From contig KN832872.1 of the NCBI GenBank assembly GCA_000827325.1, forward strand, positions 2,895,698 through 2,959,697: DNA of 64,000 bases, read 5' to 3'. Of the stretch, positions 21,955-32,944 are shown piece after piece (positions within the stretch are counted from its first letter, which is position 1; each line of letters begins with the position of its first letter). This DNA is from Oidiodendron maius Zn. Taxonomy: Eukaryota; Ascomycota; Leotiomycetes; Myxotrichaceae. The notes beneath the pieces are model-generated. The model saw nothing but the letters and a program-made list of their open reading frames with translations. It ran no database searches and was not told the origin of the DNA. The translations under genes and the position numbers were made by a program.

Positions 21955-23125
21955 ATGGCTCCAACAAAGTCATTACCGCGGCGCAAGTGGTGCATTTCTA
22001 TTACTGTTGCTGCTATCATTGTCATTATCATCGTCATTGTGGTCCCGCTCGCTGTTATTTTGCCCAGAAAGAAGCACAACATTCAGAAGGCCAACGTTAT
22101 TGTGCCTCTGTACATCTATCCAAGCAGCACGAGTTTGTGGGATCCATTGTATAATGCGTAAGTCTAAGTCCAGGTCTCCCTCGTACCATCATCCTTCTTG
22201 TCAGCAATAGTAGCTAAATTTTCAATGCCCACAGGCTCGAAATCCATCCAACTTTGAACTTCACTGTGATCATCAACCCTAACAGTGGCCCTGGAACAAC
22301 CCAGTTCCCCGACGCGGACTACACAGCAGCCGTGGAAAAGCTGAGCACGTATGATAATGCACTGATGGTGGGATACGTCCGGACCGGATATGCTACGCGC
22401 AACATCAGTACCGTTATCGCCGAGGTCGATACATACGCCAGTTGGTCATCCAATTCCAGTGCGCTGACAATGCACGGTATCTTTTTCGACGAGGCGCCAT
22501 ATGACTATTCGGAGGATGCAGTGGATTTCATGCACACCGTTAACCAGGTCGTGAAGAACTCCACCGGCCTGCATGGACCCCGACTGGTAAGTGCCGCTCT
22601 CTTTCGTGATCTGCTGCAGCCGAGTATCTGAGCCGCTCTGCCGGGAATTGGCAATATAACCCCTATCTTACAAGGAGCAATGCTGACAGGGGCGAACATT
22701 TTCCCGACTCCCTCGCAGTGGCTGGCGTTGCTTTTTTTTTTATCTTGGCAGGGCGCGTAGATAAGGAAAGCAAAAAAGGTACTGTTACCCGAGCTAACAA
22801 AATACTTCCATAGGTGCTTCACAATCCCGGGCTGATCCCAGACTCACGCTTTGACGACAATACTACGGATGTAACTGTGGTCTTCGAGCACGATTACCCA
22901 ACATTCCTGACAAAGGAGGCCAGCCTAGACGCCCTGCCCAACAATCGATCCGAGTACTGCTACTTGATCAATTCAGTCCCGACGATGGCGCTGGCCAATC
23001 TGACGACGCTGGTGGACACGTTGAGCTCGGAAGCGCAGTACTTGTTTCTAACGGAGGAGACGGTCGACTTCTACCAGAGCTTTGGAAGCTTGTGGACAAA
23101 CTTTACAGCAGCGATGACCACGTAG
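21955..23125 (+). CDS. GH135 (Sph3/spherulin-4-like) glycoside hydrolase, membrane-anchored, copy 1
   Basis: Three exons, 21955-22157, 22235-22586 and 22814-23125, with introns of 77 and 227 bp, give 288 aa. A basic N-terminus (RRK) and one membrane helix at residues about 13-37 predict a type II anchor with the catalytic domain outside, as in A. fumigatus Sph3. Family motifs are NVIVPLYIYP, FTVIINPNSGPG, MHGIFFDEAPYDY and DVTVVFEHDYPTFL. The acid pair D153/E154 and E210 correspond to the conserved Sph3 catalytic acids. Sph3 is an endo-acting hydrolase of N-acetylgalactosamine-containing galactosaminogalactan needed for its production. It neighbours the GT4 gene divergently and a second GH135 gene convergently. 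No broken features were seen. Confidence 0.85.
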
Positions 23126-23549
23126 GTTGGGGGGGGGGTTTCTATCTTGCATATCTTGTAGCCAATAATCGCTTGTTTAATAATCGCTCAACTGTCTTTC
23201 CATCCACTTTTCCCCACTACCACGGGATGATTTTTCTGGGCACGGTGAATGATAATAGTCCAGCCGAGACTGGTACATGCGATTGCGAAGAGAAAAGTAC
23301 TGTGGCGCAGGTACACATGATGGGCTGAGTCATTCGTCCTAAAGAGGAAAGGTTGTTGCGATTTAGCTACTGTAAGTAGTATTGCGACTGTCAGGGCGAA
23401 GCCTAACTTACCTCTGGGTAAGGTAAGGTGCGTAGGGCAGATTTACACAGGGGGCGAGGTGGGCCAGGCTGTGTGCCAACGTAGATAAGAAGTCAGCCGC
23501 ACCTCGTATAAATCAGCCACCATATTGATTTTCCTCCCGCAAGCACTTA
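23126..23549. other. Intergenic, no gene seen
   Basis: The 3' region of GH135 copy 1, leading into a MITE. No coding sequence was recognised. Confidence 0.5.
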
Positions 23550-23773
23550 CGAAGATCGGCGACAAAAGCCCTGGCACACGCTAGTAGGGATGTGTCCTCT
23601 GGGCGATTGCCCAGCAACTAGGGCCTACTGAAAAATTAGTGAGTTACAGGCTCACATTCCCTAATTTTACGGCGCCTATAGCCCGTACAGTACTGTAATG
23701 ATCACTGTTACCCACTAATTTTTCAGCCCAGTGGACGCATCCCTACTAGCGTGTACCAGGACTGCAATCTTCG
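23550..23773. mobile_element. Tc1/mariner-type MITE, 224 bp
   Basis: Flanked by TA on both sides (23548-23549 and 23774-23775). The terminal inverted repeats begin CGAAGAT and include the near-identical core ACACGCTAGTAGGGATG and a GAAAAATTAGTG block, in all about 70 bp with small gaps. There is no coding capacity. It lies between the two convergent GH135 genes. Confidence 0.75.
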
Positions 23774-23987
23774 TACTGTGGCTGCTTACTGACTTGTGAT
23801 TCTCACTGGACACGGGAAGTCGAACCAATGATGCAAGGGCGCTACTGCACATGTTGTAACAAGCCATCCAACAGACATTGCCCTATCCGGAGGATCAAAA
23901 ATTATCTCTCTACGATCTTATACTCTTTTGCGAAAGAAGTCCACACCTGTATTCCAATCTTTTAACGACCTCACACGAACATAGAAA

Positions 23988-25223
23988 CTAACTCCCCTCA
24001 ACCGCAGCTACAAAACCGTTCCAACTCTCACCAAAGCTCTCATAGAAATCGTCCACCAGATCCGTAGCAAACACGTAATCCCCCCTGCCTTTCAGCTCCT
24101 GCACCGCCTCGGCGATTTCCCCTAGTGGGACACCGGATATCATGTATCCTGAGCGTGAGGGTGGGTAGTAGTATTCTTTGAGGCGGTTCTGGACTTCGGG
24201 GCTAAGATATCGAGCGTGGGGTTCTTCGCAGGTCAAGATTATATCTGGGCCGTAGGTCGGGCCTGATATGTCTTTGTCCGGCTCTATGTTTGTGGTTATG
24301 GGTGTGGGTTTGATGATAGACGCGAGGGGAGGAGGCGGAGGAGCGAGGCTGTAGTCGGGAGGGGTGCCAGGGTTGTGAATGATCTGTGTGGGTGTAGAGA
24401 TGTAAGTGATAGATATATAGAAGTAGCAACAGAATCTGGACGCGTGGTCTGGAGGAAAATAGTGTCCCTAATCTCGAGAGAAGATATCCCACCTTCGAAC
24501 GTGCTGGTTTTGCCCGAAAGTCTGGAAAAATAAAAAAAATTCGCCACTTACTAGTCGATCCCCTACAAACCCTTCTGAACCTCTGATCTTTCTTGCCAAC
24601 CTCTCAAGATACTTCTCCCTCTCTGCACTCCAATGATTTGGACTCTCATCTAAGAGAATGCCCTCAAGTGCCATGCCCCCTCTTCCTCCCTTTCCCTCAT
24701 CTTGCTTCCCTCTTCCTTCTCTCTTCCCTCGCTCCTCCCACTCCCTTCCCCATCCAGCATACGTGTCGATATCGGCCTCGACTGCCGCGATATCACGACG
24801 GCAGTAGTCAATGAGGACGTATCCAACAGTAGTGACGTTGGGGTAGGCGTGGAGGCGAGGGACCTCACGAGCGTAATCGTCGGATGGTAGAGGGGGTGCG
24901 GAAGGCCCCGAATTGGGGTTGATGACAATCAGGAAGGGGGTTTCAGGGTGGGCTGTGATGCTACGGGGGATGTTGTGTTAGTTGGGGGCTGTAGGGAAAA
25001 TAAGGCATTGCTACTAAGGAGGTATAGGAAGGCGAGAGATATGGCTTAATGAGCAGGAATTAAAAATTGGCGCCGTAGGCAAATATAGAAAGCAAACATA
25101 CACATCATGCAGTGGCTGCCACGTCTTGTCGCTTACTGGATAGTAATAAAGCGGGACGAGGACGGTCGTCTTATGATGTTCTGTGCGTGGCTCAGGGGCA
25201 GCAGGAGGCGCTTCGGGTTCCAT
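23988..25223 (-). CDS. GH135 (Sph3/spherulin-4-like) glycoside hydrolase, copy 2
   Basis: Three exons, 25223-25102, 24960-24552 and 24383-23988, with introns of 141 and 168 bp, give 308 aa. Motifs align with copy 1: TTVLVPLYYYP, FLIVINPNSGPS, VTTVGYVLIDY, LEGILLDESPNHW and DIILTCEEPHARYL. The acid pair is D145/E146. Both introns fall at the same aligned positions and phases as in copy 1, so the two are paralogues. A highly charged Gly/Arg/Glu/Lys stretch (about 113-136) sits before the acid pair and is absent from copy 1. From ATG 25223 no signal or anchor is visible. An in-frame ATG at 25430 would add 69 residues with a hydrophobic run (FLTLLTLASILSIYL) behind a basic segment, giving a type II anchor; I cannot decide between them. 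Confidence 0.8.
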
Positions 25224-25524
25224 GATAGATAGTAAGTTACAATTCTCGAGATAGATTGAGAGGATTGAGGCGAGGGTAAGCAGGGTGAGGAAGGGTGAGC
25301 ACGAGGTGAGGCGAGGGAGAGAAAAGCGGCGAGTGGTCACGTGCGCTGTCCCTTGGCGAGCACGCAAATGAGGTGAATATTCTGGACAAACAACAGAGAA
25401 ACTATAGAGAATTAACAGCTGTTTGTCCATATCAATTCAGTCAACTGCGTATGAACGGTCGGTTGCTATGTAGTAATCCAATGCTAAGAACATTAAATAC
25501 CTTACCCCTCTGGCACATTTGCTT
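25224..25524. other. Short intergenic or alternative 5' coding region
   Basis: This holds the possible upstream ATG (25430) of GH135 copy 2 and the 3' end of the GT25 gene. A CACGTG E-box lies near 25339. Confidence 0.4.
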
Positions 25525-26804
25525 TTACCATTGCTTGATGAATTCCTCCGAGCCCGTCAGGAGAGGCTCCATATTCAACCTTGCGCTCAGGACAATCGTA
25601 TCCGTCTCAGCCTTCGGCCGGAACTTGCCCGTATCTCCGCCCAGGATATCACTATCCCTAGATAATGAGCCAGCGGAACGATGGTGGTGTATTAGTTCAG
25701 GCTGCACTGAGTAGCACTGCACGTCGAGGAAGCCATCACGGCAGAGCGTCGCTAAAGCATTGTCGAATGCAAGTGCTCCCATACCTTTAACTGCAAGGGC
25801 CATAAGCAGTTTCTGCGCGCCTCGGTACGAGACGCCATACCCAAAGCTGCATATAGGAGCACCGGCACGCTGGATAAGGCGCGTGCCTTCGGGGTATTCA
25901 GCCAGGCCCTTGAGCCAGGTCTGGTGTTCTTTCGGAGCAACGGTCTCGTCATGTTCGATTATGTAGAGCTGGTCCTCGTGTTTAGGCATCTCGTCACCGC
26001 AGTGGCCAGGCCATATCACGTCCCAGTCGTCACCGTAAGGGGAGTGCTGCTTCTCGGTGGGAGAGACCCCACTAAGTTGACGGATGCCTTTGGCAAGGTC
26101 TCGCATTTGAAATGGGAGGCGAATATCCCAGTCGGCATCATCCTCCAGGATGAATACAGATGAAATCTTATTCTCAACAATACTGCAGGAAGAAATATTA
26201 GCATATAGGAACGATGCTATGTCCTCGTTGCTCGGTCATGGTGCGTATATGCTCACCTTCGGATTATGTCCATGTGACCCCTCCAGGAACCTATCCTTCC
26301 GGGAAGGAGTGTATCCATTCCCTACTCAATACGTTAGTGCTCAAGAAAAAAAATAAGTAATTGCATGTATGCATACCGGCGGCAAGAACTTCTCTACTAT
26401 GTCCTCTCCCCGTATAGACTCCCAAAACTCAACATCGAAACCAGTCAGCGATGCCGCCAGGGTGATTGCATCTCTCCTATCAAACCGCTGTTTCAAGCCT
26501 AAGACGTAAAGCTTCTCGTACTGAAAGATTGTTAGAAGGAGTGAAAAGAAGGATGGATATGGCGCACTCCAAGAGTGGCATTACTTGCACGGCCAATTTC
26601 GGACGTAGTATCGAGTTTATGCCTGTTCGATGTGATAGATCTGTAGTTCGGAGAGAGCTTAGCCTTCGTAGAGCTGAACGAGATTGTGGTTATTTCTTTC
26701 AATATGAACGGCCATCGAAAGGCCAGGATGAGAAGAAGAGATAAGGCTAAAGAGATAACAAGCAGGTGAGGAGAGCTCTTTAAAGAGCGCGAGAGTCCCG
26801 CCAT
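25525..26804 (-). CDS. GT25-family glycosyltransferase, type II membrane protein
   Basis: Four exons, 26804-26568, 26520-26377, 26321-26257 and 26182-25525, with introns of 47, 55 and 74 bp, give 367 aa. ATG 26804 (ACAATGG) precedes a single membrane helix (residues about 13-32, LLVISLALSLLLILAFRWPF), typical of Golgi glycosyltransferases. The domain opens with YEKLYVLGLKQRFDRRDAIT, then DTLLPGRIGSWRGHMDIIR, VFILEDDADW (acidic metal-binding-type motif) and a C-terminal part with AGAPICSFGYGVSYRGAQKL. Together these are hallmarks of fungal GT25 (LPS-type glycosyltransferase) proteins. The sugar and acceptor are unknown. Its place beside two GH135 genes and the GT4 gene suggests it decorates or primes the same polysaccharide; this is inference. 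The first intron's GTGCGC donor is unusual. Confidence 0.8.
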
Positions 26805-26902
26805 TGTGATAGTGTTGTGCTCCAGCAAGAGTGGAGGAAGATCCAAGTAATTCAAACAGAAAAGGAAGAACTCGTTCCATTATGGAAGATTTTGCAGTCT
26901 TT

Positions 26903-26968
26903 AATCCAACAATATCCAACAACACAGCCGCCCTACTACTAGGCTGTGTTGTTGGATATTGTTGGATT
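26903..26968. repeat. Perfect 27-bp inverted repeat (hairpin)
   Basis: Arms 26903-26929 and 26942-26968 are exact reverse complements; the right arm starts GGCTGTGTTGTTGGATATTG. They are separated by 12 bases (GCCCTACTACTA). The structure lies upstream of the GT25 gene and next to the Mutator-like relic. Confidence 0.85.
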
Positions 26969-27027
26969 AGTCATGGGCCGTCTCAGATAGTTATGACTAC
27001 TCCTAGCCAGTCATTAACCGCTCACAT

Positions 27028-27165
27028 ACATTCGCACCACAGATGCTGACTAATTCACAACACATATAAGTTATTAATTACCCTTCACGGCCGACTGTGG
27101 TGTATATTAGTCAAGAGTATCCCCTTCGGACGATAGGTGTGAATATATTAGCGCGACCGCTTTTG
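27028..27165. mobile_element. Mutator-like element relic (subterminal block)
   Basis: Starting with ACATTCGCACCACAGATGCT, this block matches the reverse complement of about 360-505, including a GATGCTGACT core, ATTACCCTTnnCGGCC and GTGTGAATAT motifs in the same order. No transposase sequence follows, so it is a decayed or deleted copy. Confidence 0.6.
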
Positions 27166-27179
27166 GCCAGTATCATCTA

Positions 27180-28627
27180 AGTGCTGTACTAGCCTGTTTT
27201 CATGGACCGGTATCACCTGACCTCGCTTCCCATCACCTTTATCACGTGCCACCCTTTGAACTATATTGGCGGCAATCTATGATATGTTAGACTTCTCTTC
27301 TTTAGCTTTGTATTCTAGTTATTACCCTCTTTTGTGTTGTGAATACTAGTCATCATTTGTGGCGCAAATGCGATTTGAGCCGTAATTTGAGCCATGTTTA
27401 AACTAGCTATAAGTCAATTAACTTAAAGTCAGGTTGGCTGCTGTACGGATGATTAGGTACAGTACACTCACACCATGCATAACTTAACGCGAGTCCAAAA
27501 TGAGCCTAGAAAAAATCGGCGGACGAAAAGCGGACGACAGAAGAGAAATCTCGAGGCTGTCTATATTTCGTATTCCGTAGTTGACTACTTCTTACCGGGG
27601 TCGACTTGGGCTGGTGAAGGTTGTCTCACACAGAAGCTTACATTCGTTTATTTTGTTACAGCACTCCTACCTGTTCTTGGAGATCCTAGTCACAGTTGGC
27701 CTTCAGCTTGTCTCGAATCTAGCGACACGCCCCATCTCACCTGGTTGGTCTTGCTTCCAAATCCTAAGATTGAGAATTTTACTAGAATATCAATTCCTTC
27801 TAGGCTGCGCACATGGTCATCAAAGCAAATAAAGCTTACCCTATGTCATCCTCCTTTACGCAGAAACCCCAAGTTTTATCGTAATATTTACAGTAATCGC
27901 GATGCTGCGATAAAAATAACTGATTTTCATCAAATAATACTTAGAAATGATGAAAGGAACGGCGATTTACAGCGAACTTGGGTACCCATTCCGCAGCCTA
28001 GTTTCCTTAAGGGGGCATAAGGCCACTTCCTGTAATGGAATAAAGCTAACAAGCATCCACCTTACATTGAAACAGATCAAGTCTAATTGAATTTCGAGGT
28101 AGGGACGATGAGTCCTCAATATTGAGAATAGACTTTCTAGAGTGCAGCCACTTTATTACTGTAATAGGGATATTTGATGACAGTGGGTGAGGCTTATATT
28201 CCGGCTTGTATGTGCGAGTATATGCGAACCGAGCGTTTCTCTCATCCGCTTTTCAGTCATCTTTCATCTACCTTTCATCCCCTGAATAGCTAAGGAATTC
28301 ATGCAAAGTGTGTCAGGGCAGAATCATATCGGCGGTAAAGTTGTATTAATAAAAGGAATTCCGATATGGTGTTACTCGTGATATCGTCTGGCTGCCACCC
28401 TTAGAGTTTGCGCGTGCCGGTGAAGAAGGCAGTAGAAGATTTTTGGGAGGGATAAATTGGATTGCGATAGTATTCAAATGAAATCGCAGGAACGAAATGA
28501 GCAGAGACCCCTAAGTCGAAAGCTGAGGAAACGAGAACGAGTGAGAAGAACTGTAGTGTTCGATTCAAAATTTATATTGCATTCCCTCGTTCCATTCTCA
28601 CACCCCAGCCTAACCAAACACCTTCTC
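27180..28627. other. AT-rich intergenic, repeat debris
   Basis: No supported gene. The block GGCGGACGAAAAGCGGACGA at 27517-27536 repeats the motif seen at 8661. Open frames here (27475-28020 and smaller ones) lack family features. Confidence 0.45.
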
Positions 28628-28858
28628 CTAGTTGGCCCCCTCCACCTCGGTCGCAAAGCTCATCTTATCCTTTGTATAAAACTGCACGCCCACTTTCCCA
28701 ATATCTGCCTTTTCGCCATCCAAACCCCCCGATTTGATGCACATCTTATTGGGCATAGCTTTCAATTCCGTGTACAAACTACTTCCACAAGTACTGCAGA
28801 AGAAATACTTGTTGACTTTTCCCGAATTGCCAATTGCATGGTAGGTTTTAAGCGTTCT
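28628..28858 (-). pseudogene. GFA/CENP-V domain gene, C-terminal fragment
   Basis: Read on the minus strand, 76 codons ending at a TAG (28630-28628) give RTLKTYHAIGNSGKVNKYFF, then CSTCGSSLYTEL, MCIKSGGLDG and QFYTKDKMSF. This is the second half of the glutathione-dependent formaldehyde-activating (GFA/CENP-V) fold, with its CxxC zinc ligands kept. The preceding sequence (up to about 28960) does not give the expected N-terminal zinc-binding half in a usable frame, so I call it a truncated relic. An intact upstream exon that I failed to recognise is the alternative. Confidence 0.6.
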
Positions 28859-29765
28859 CTATCTACTTCTTGCATACAGAGACTAAAACCGGCGCATTGT
28901 CGGCGAAGCATGCAGATATGCCTGAAGTATTGAGACAGGCTGCTCTGCTTGCGCGAACCCAATTAGTTTTCTAGAAACCACTTCATTATGATCATAATAT
29001 CTTCTCTTGTAGCAGCTTCTAGGAATTCAAGGCGGTCTTCACCAAGAAATTCGCATCATCTAAAGCTCTAGTGAGTGGATTCAGGACAATATGAAATGAT
29101 ATCCTGGGTACCTACTGTGTCTATATTCTCTGAGCTTTTCGATAGTATTCTAAAGAGCAGAGTAATATTGCTTCTTCGCTCCATGGTCAATAAAACGTCA
29201 ACAATACTGATGTCAGTCAACCCGAGTAAGTTTGCGGTTAAAAGCTCTTGCTGCACCCGCAGCTCGAGTAAAGCTTACAGGAAAGGTCTCCACGAAGGAT
29301 ATTTCATTTTGGAAGTCCAAAACCTTAGGATAGGGATAAACCTCTAAGCTTTTATTTAAAATATATGTCAGTTGCGTATGAAAATCGCCGTTCGTATGAT
29401 CGGGTCATTGCCCCTGGGTTTGGTAGGGATGACGAAAGTCGGATAAAATAACGACGAAGTCAGCGGCTATTACACTTGAATGTTCCTTTTATATGTATTC
29501 TCCTACCTCACAAATGCATAGAAACGGACCCTGCGCCGACTCAAATTAGACACACGACACGTTACAGTCAACTGCCGCCTGCTGTGCCACTTCGGTTAGC
29601 CTTTAGATCTAACACCAGGGGTGTCCATTCTTTAATAAATCCCCACCATCGGCTCATTCCCGTCAGCCTGCTCTAAAATATTCATTCTGATATCAATGTC
29701 GCTTCTTTTATCGGGCTGGCAGAGCACTTCAAGTCAACTACCGACGTCTTCTCGTTATCACGATC
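28859..29765. other. Intergenic, upstream of HET gene
   Basis: No supported gene. A short minus-strand stretch near 28965-29035 reads DRLEFLEAATREDIMIIMKW, which looks protein-like, but I do not recognise it. Confidence 0.4.
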
Positions 29766-32700
29766 ATGTCTAGCTACGACTCTGCACGCGTGGTCCCTCA
29801 ATCGCCAGCGCCACGGCGGAATTCCTCTTCTAGCACTAGCAGCAACGAAAATTTCATCGTCATGATTGATCGAGGCAATCAAGAAGAAGACGATGCAACC
29901 TCATCTACGCCACAACTGCACCATGATCGCATCGCTGATGGATTATCAACATTCAACAGCCGCGCGTCCGGGAATGACAATCAGCCATCTCCGCTATCAT
30001 TAAAATCTGTAGGCAGCTTTTTTCAAAAAGCAGGCCAAAACATCAAAAGCGCACATTCTAATGCGCAAAATCTCCTCGAAAAATCGGGTGCGACAAAGGT
30101 GGCAATTCAGACGAGCAAATTTATCACTCAGACTGGTGAGAACGTGGTTGAAACGTTCAAGGAAACTGGTACCGAACTTCTCCAAGGCACTACCACAGCC
30201 GTAAATCGAGTTGGAGAGCAATTAGGTGGAGTCGGTCAAAAGCTTGCTTATTTGACGCCACCCTTGCTTCCCGACCCCATCAAACAAGATATACAAGACT
30301 TGACCGGCAAGACCATGGGATTTAGAGACCTTTGTACCCGATGTTCTGAACTGCCGGTCTCGGCATGCTGGGAAGATGAAGCAAGCATTCCATCCGAGAT
30401 TTTGAAGTGGAGTACACCTCTGGCAAGAGTCATATACCATGCTGAATGGTGTCGTTTGTGTAAGCTCCTACTCATGATGCTCTGTCGTCCCGAGCACGAC
30501 CCGTTGAAACACCCTGAAGTGGAACCACACTTGCAACCAGAACTCCAGAACATGACTATGAAGGAATGGGTAGACCAAGGCTGGGCTTTCACAGACAAGA
30601 ACTGGCCTTTTGGACGTAGCGAGACGCGTCAAGAAGGAGCGACGCTCTTTCTTGGCCCGCTTGGCCAAGGAGCAAAACAAATATTGTTAACTCCAGAAAA
30701 ACGGCATGTAGCCGTCTCTCTAGCAACCTCCCTTGTGTCGGCAGCTGCTAATAAACCACGCCCCAAGCCTCCACCATTCAAAGGCACGTACAATGATGGT
30801 CTCAGACGAGGTCTGAAAAAAGGCCGAGAAGAAGCAACTAAGTATCCACTAAGTTGTGATATCTACATCTCAATTTTCACCAGCAAGAGCTCTGAATTCC
30901 CGGGGCTCCTCATGGCGAGTTGTGTTGGGTATGGGAACCGCCCAGGAGGGGAACCCAAGACATTGGCCAGATTCTGCATGCGTGTAGCTCATCCGAACAT
31001 TCGCTCTAATTTGGGATTGGAGGCACCGTTATCATATGGTCGCCTCCTTGACCCAGACTGGATTGATTTATCCGTCGCCAGATGGTGGATATACGAGTGC
31101 GAGACGAAGCACGGGACTCTTTGCAGTCAGCATGGGTGGGACATCGCTTTGCAAACGCTGGAGTCAATTCGCCTTATCGACGTTGAAAAGATGTGCCTCG
31201 TCGAGCATTTGGACATGACTTCAGCTTGTCGTTATGTGGCTCTATCATACAGATGGAGTAAGACAAAGGTGGTTCTGAAGTATGAGAACAGGATCGAGTT
31301 CATGGAAGAAGGTAGCCTTCAAAAGGTTTTAGATCAAATCCCCAGAACCATCGTAGATGCAATGGAGGTTACGATGGAACTCGGCGAGCGGTACCTCTGG
31401 GTAGATGCACTTGTAGGCATATGCTTTATCACGTCCCGTACACACTATGCTAATCTCAATAGTGCATCATCCAAGAGGCCGGGGACGACGAAGCGAAAGC
31501 TCACATATCTATGATGGATCGAGTCTATAGCGGTGCTTTAGTCACGATCGTAGCCGCCCCGGATAACACGAAAGAAGGCGATACGGACCCTGGCCTTAAA
31601 GGAGTTTCGCGACATAAATTTATCACCAATAGTGACAACGAGGGGACCAAACGGGAAATCACACAACCGTCAGCCGAAGTCAGAGATGGTGCTCGTATTA
31701 TTGCTCCATTTGCTTGTCGTCAACAACTGGCTACGACGGCCTGGAATTCCCGATCTTGGACTTTGCAGGAGAAGCTATTATCTCGCCGTTTGCTTGTTTT
31801 CTCCGGAGATGAAGTAGTCTGGCATTGCAGACAGATGATCGCTCGCGAGGACATGAGGAATGAAGACTCCAGGGGAACAGTCAAACCTCTAGAATGGCTG
31901 AACTTGAAGCCCAAGTTCTTCGACCAAGGCACCCATAGTCACTGGATTGATGGCAGTGTGAAGAAAGACCGGCATGGAGGAACACATATTGTTCGATCCG
32001 GGACCTTCGCTGAGTATACCAAAGTGATTGAAGAGTACACCCATCGCCAATTATCGTTCAAGTACGATATTATCCGTGCCTTGGAAGGCATGTTGCAGAT
32101 TTTCGGTCGAAGCTTTCGAAGTGACTTCATATATGGATTGCCAAAGATATTACTTGATATTGCCATTCTATGGAAGCCGTCACGCCGGTTACGCAGGCGG
32201 ATATCAGAGAATTGGTCGGTCTTTCCTAGTTGGTCGTGGGCAGGCTGGGAAGGTCTAGTATGCTACGATGACCCGATAGACATCGAACGAGACATGGATG
32301 GAGAGGTCATTGGTTATCGCAGGAGTCGTGACGGCGAGGAAGGGATCCGTCCCTTGTTGAAATGGTATTATTGGGACGAGAAAAGGGCCAAAGTTGAAGC
32401 GTTGAACGGGCATGGGCTAGGTATTCCGTTGGGAGGTTCAGAGTTGCCCTCTGAATGGGATATCAGCCGTCCCAATGGTTTGAGACCTGGCATTCCTGAC
32501 ACGACCGGGCTCAATCTGCAAAGCTATCATCTCATCTTCCACACAAGGTCGGTAGCTTCTTTCCAGCTAGCTGACATAGCCACCCAGAACAGAAGCGGTC
32601 AACTGCTTCTTGGGGGTGGTTCGAGCAAACGGCAAGCCGACCAAGTACCGCATCGCTTTGCCATTGTTGACTCTTGGTTGAGGAAGATTGGAAGTTTCGT

Positions 32701-32944
32701 TCTTGACGGCGAAGAACCTCAGCGGCTTGAAGCAGAACGGCATGAGTTCATACTTCTTGCAGAGACACAACTACTTGGTCTCGAGGTTAACGAGAAGTTG
32801 AATGAGGAGTTTCGGTACTACTTCGTCATGCTGGTTGAAAAGGATAGTGCCACTGGGACATATGCTCGGTGCGGGCTTGGAAGAGTGTCAAAGGAAGCGT
32901 GGAGATTGGCGGAGCCAGTGTCAAAAGTCATAGTCCTTGGGTAG
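29766..32944 (+). CDS. HET-domain protein, 1042 aa
   Basis: Two exons, 29766-31412 and 31463-32944, with a 50-bp intron that splits the HET domain in phase, give 1042 aa. The N-terminal 60 residues are Ser/polar-rich. Residues about 75-170 form a run of amphipathic helices (FFQKAGQNIKSAHSNAQNLL, FKETGTELLQGTTTAVNRVG). Next comes a cysteine-bearing segment (LCTRCSELPVSACW, HAEWCRLCKLL) common before HET domains. HET blocks are CRYVALSYRWSK, RYLWVDALCIIQEAGDDEAK and SRSWTLQEKLLSRRLLVFSG, the last followed by VVWHC. HET proteins act in the cytosol in heterokaryon incompatibility and other fungal non-self responses. The trigger and partner are unknown. The gene appears whole. Confidence 0.85.

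Noticed and set aside
27475-28020. 181-codon ORF
   Set aside because: Starts inside a repeated motif, composition unlike a protein family, no conserved motif.
28457-28933. 158-codon plus-strand ORF
   Set aside because: The complementary strand holds the recognisable GFA-domain fragment.
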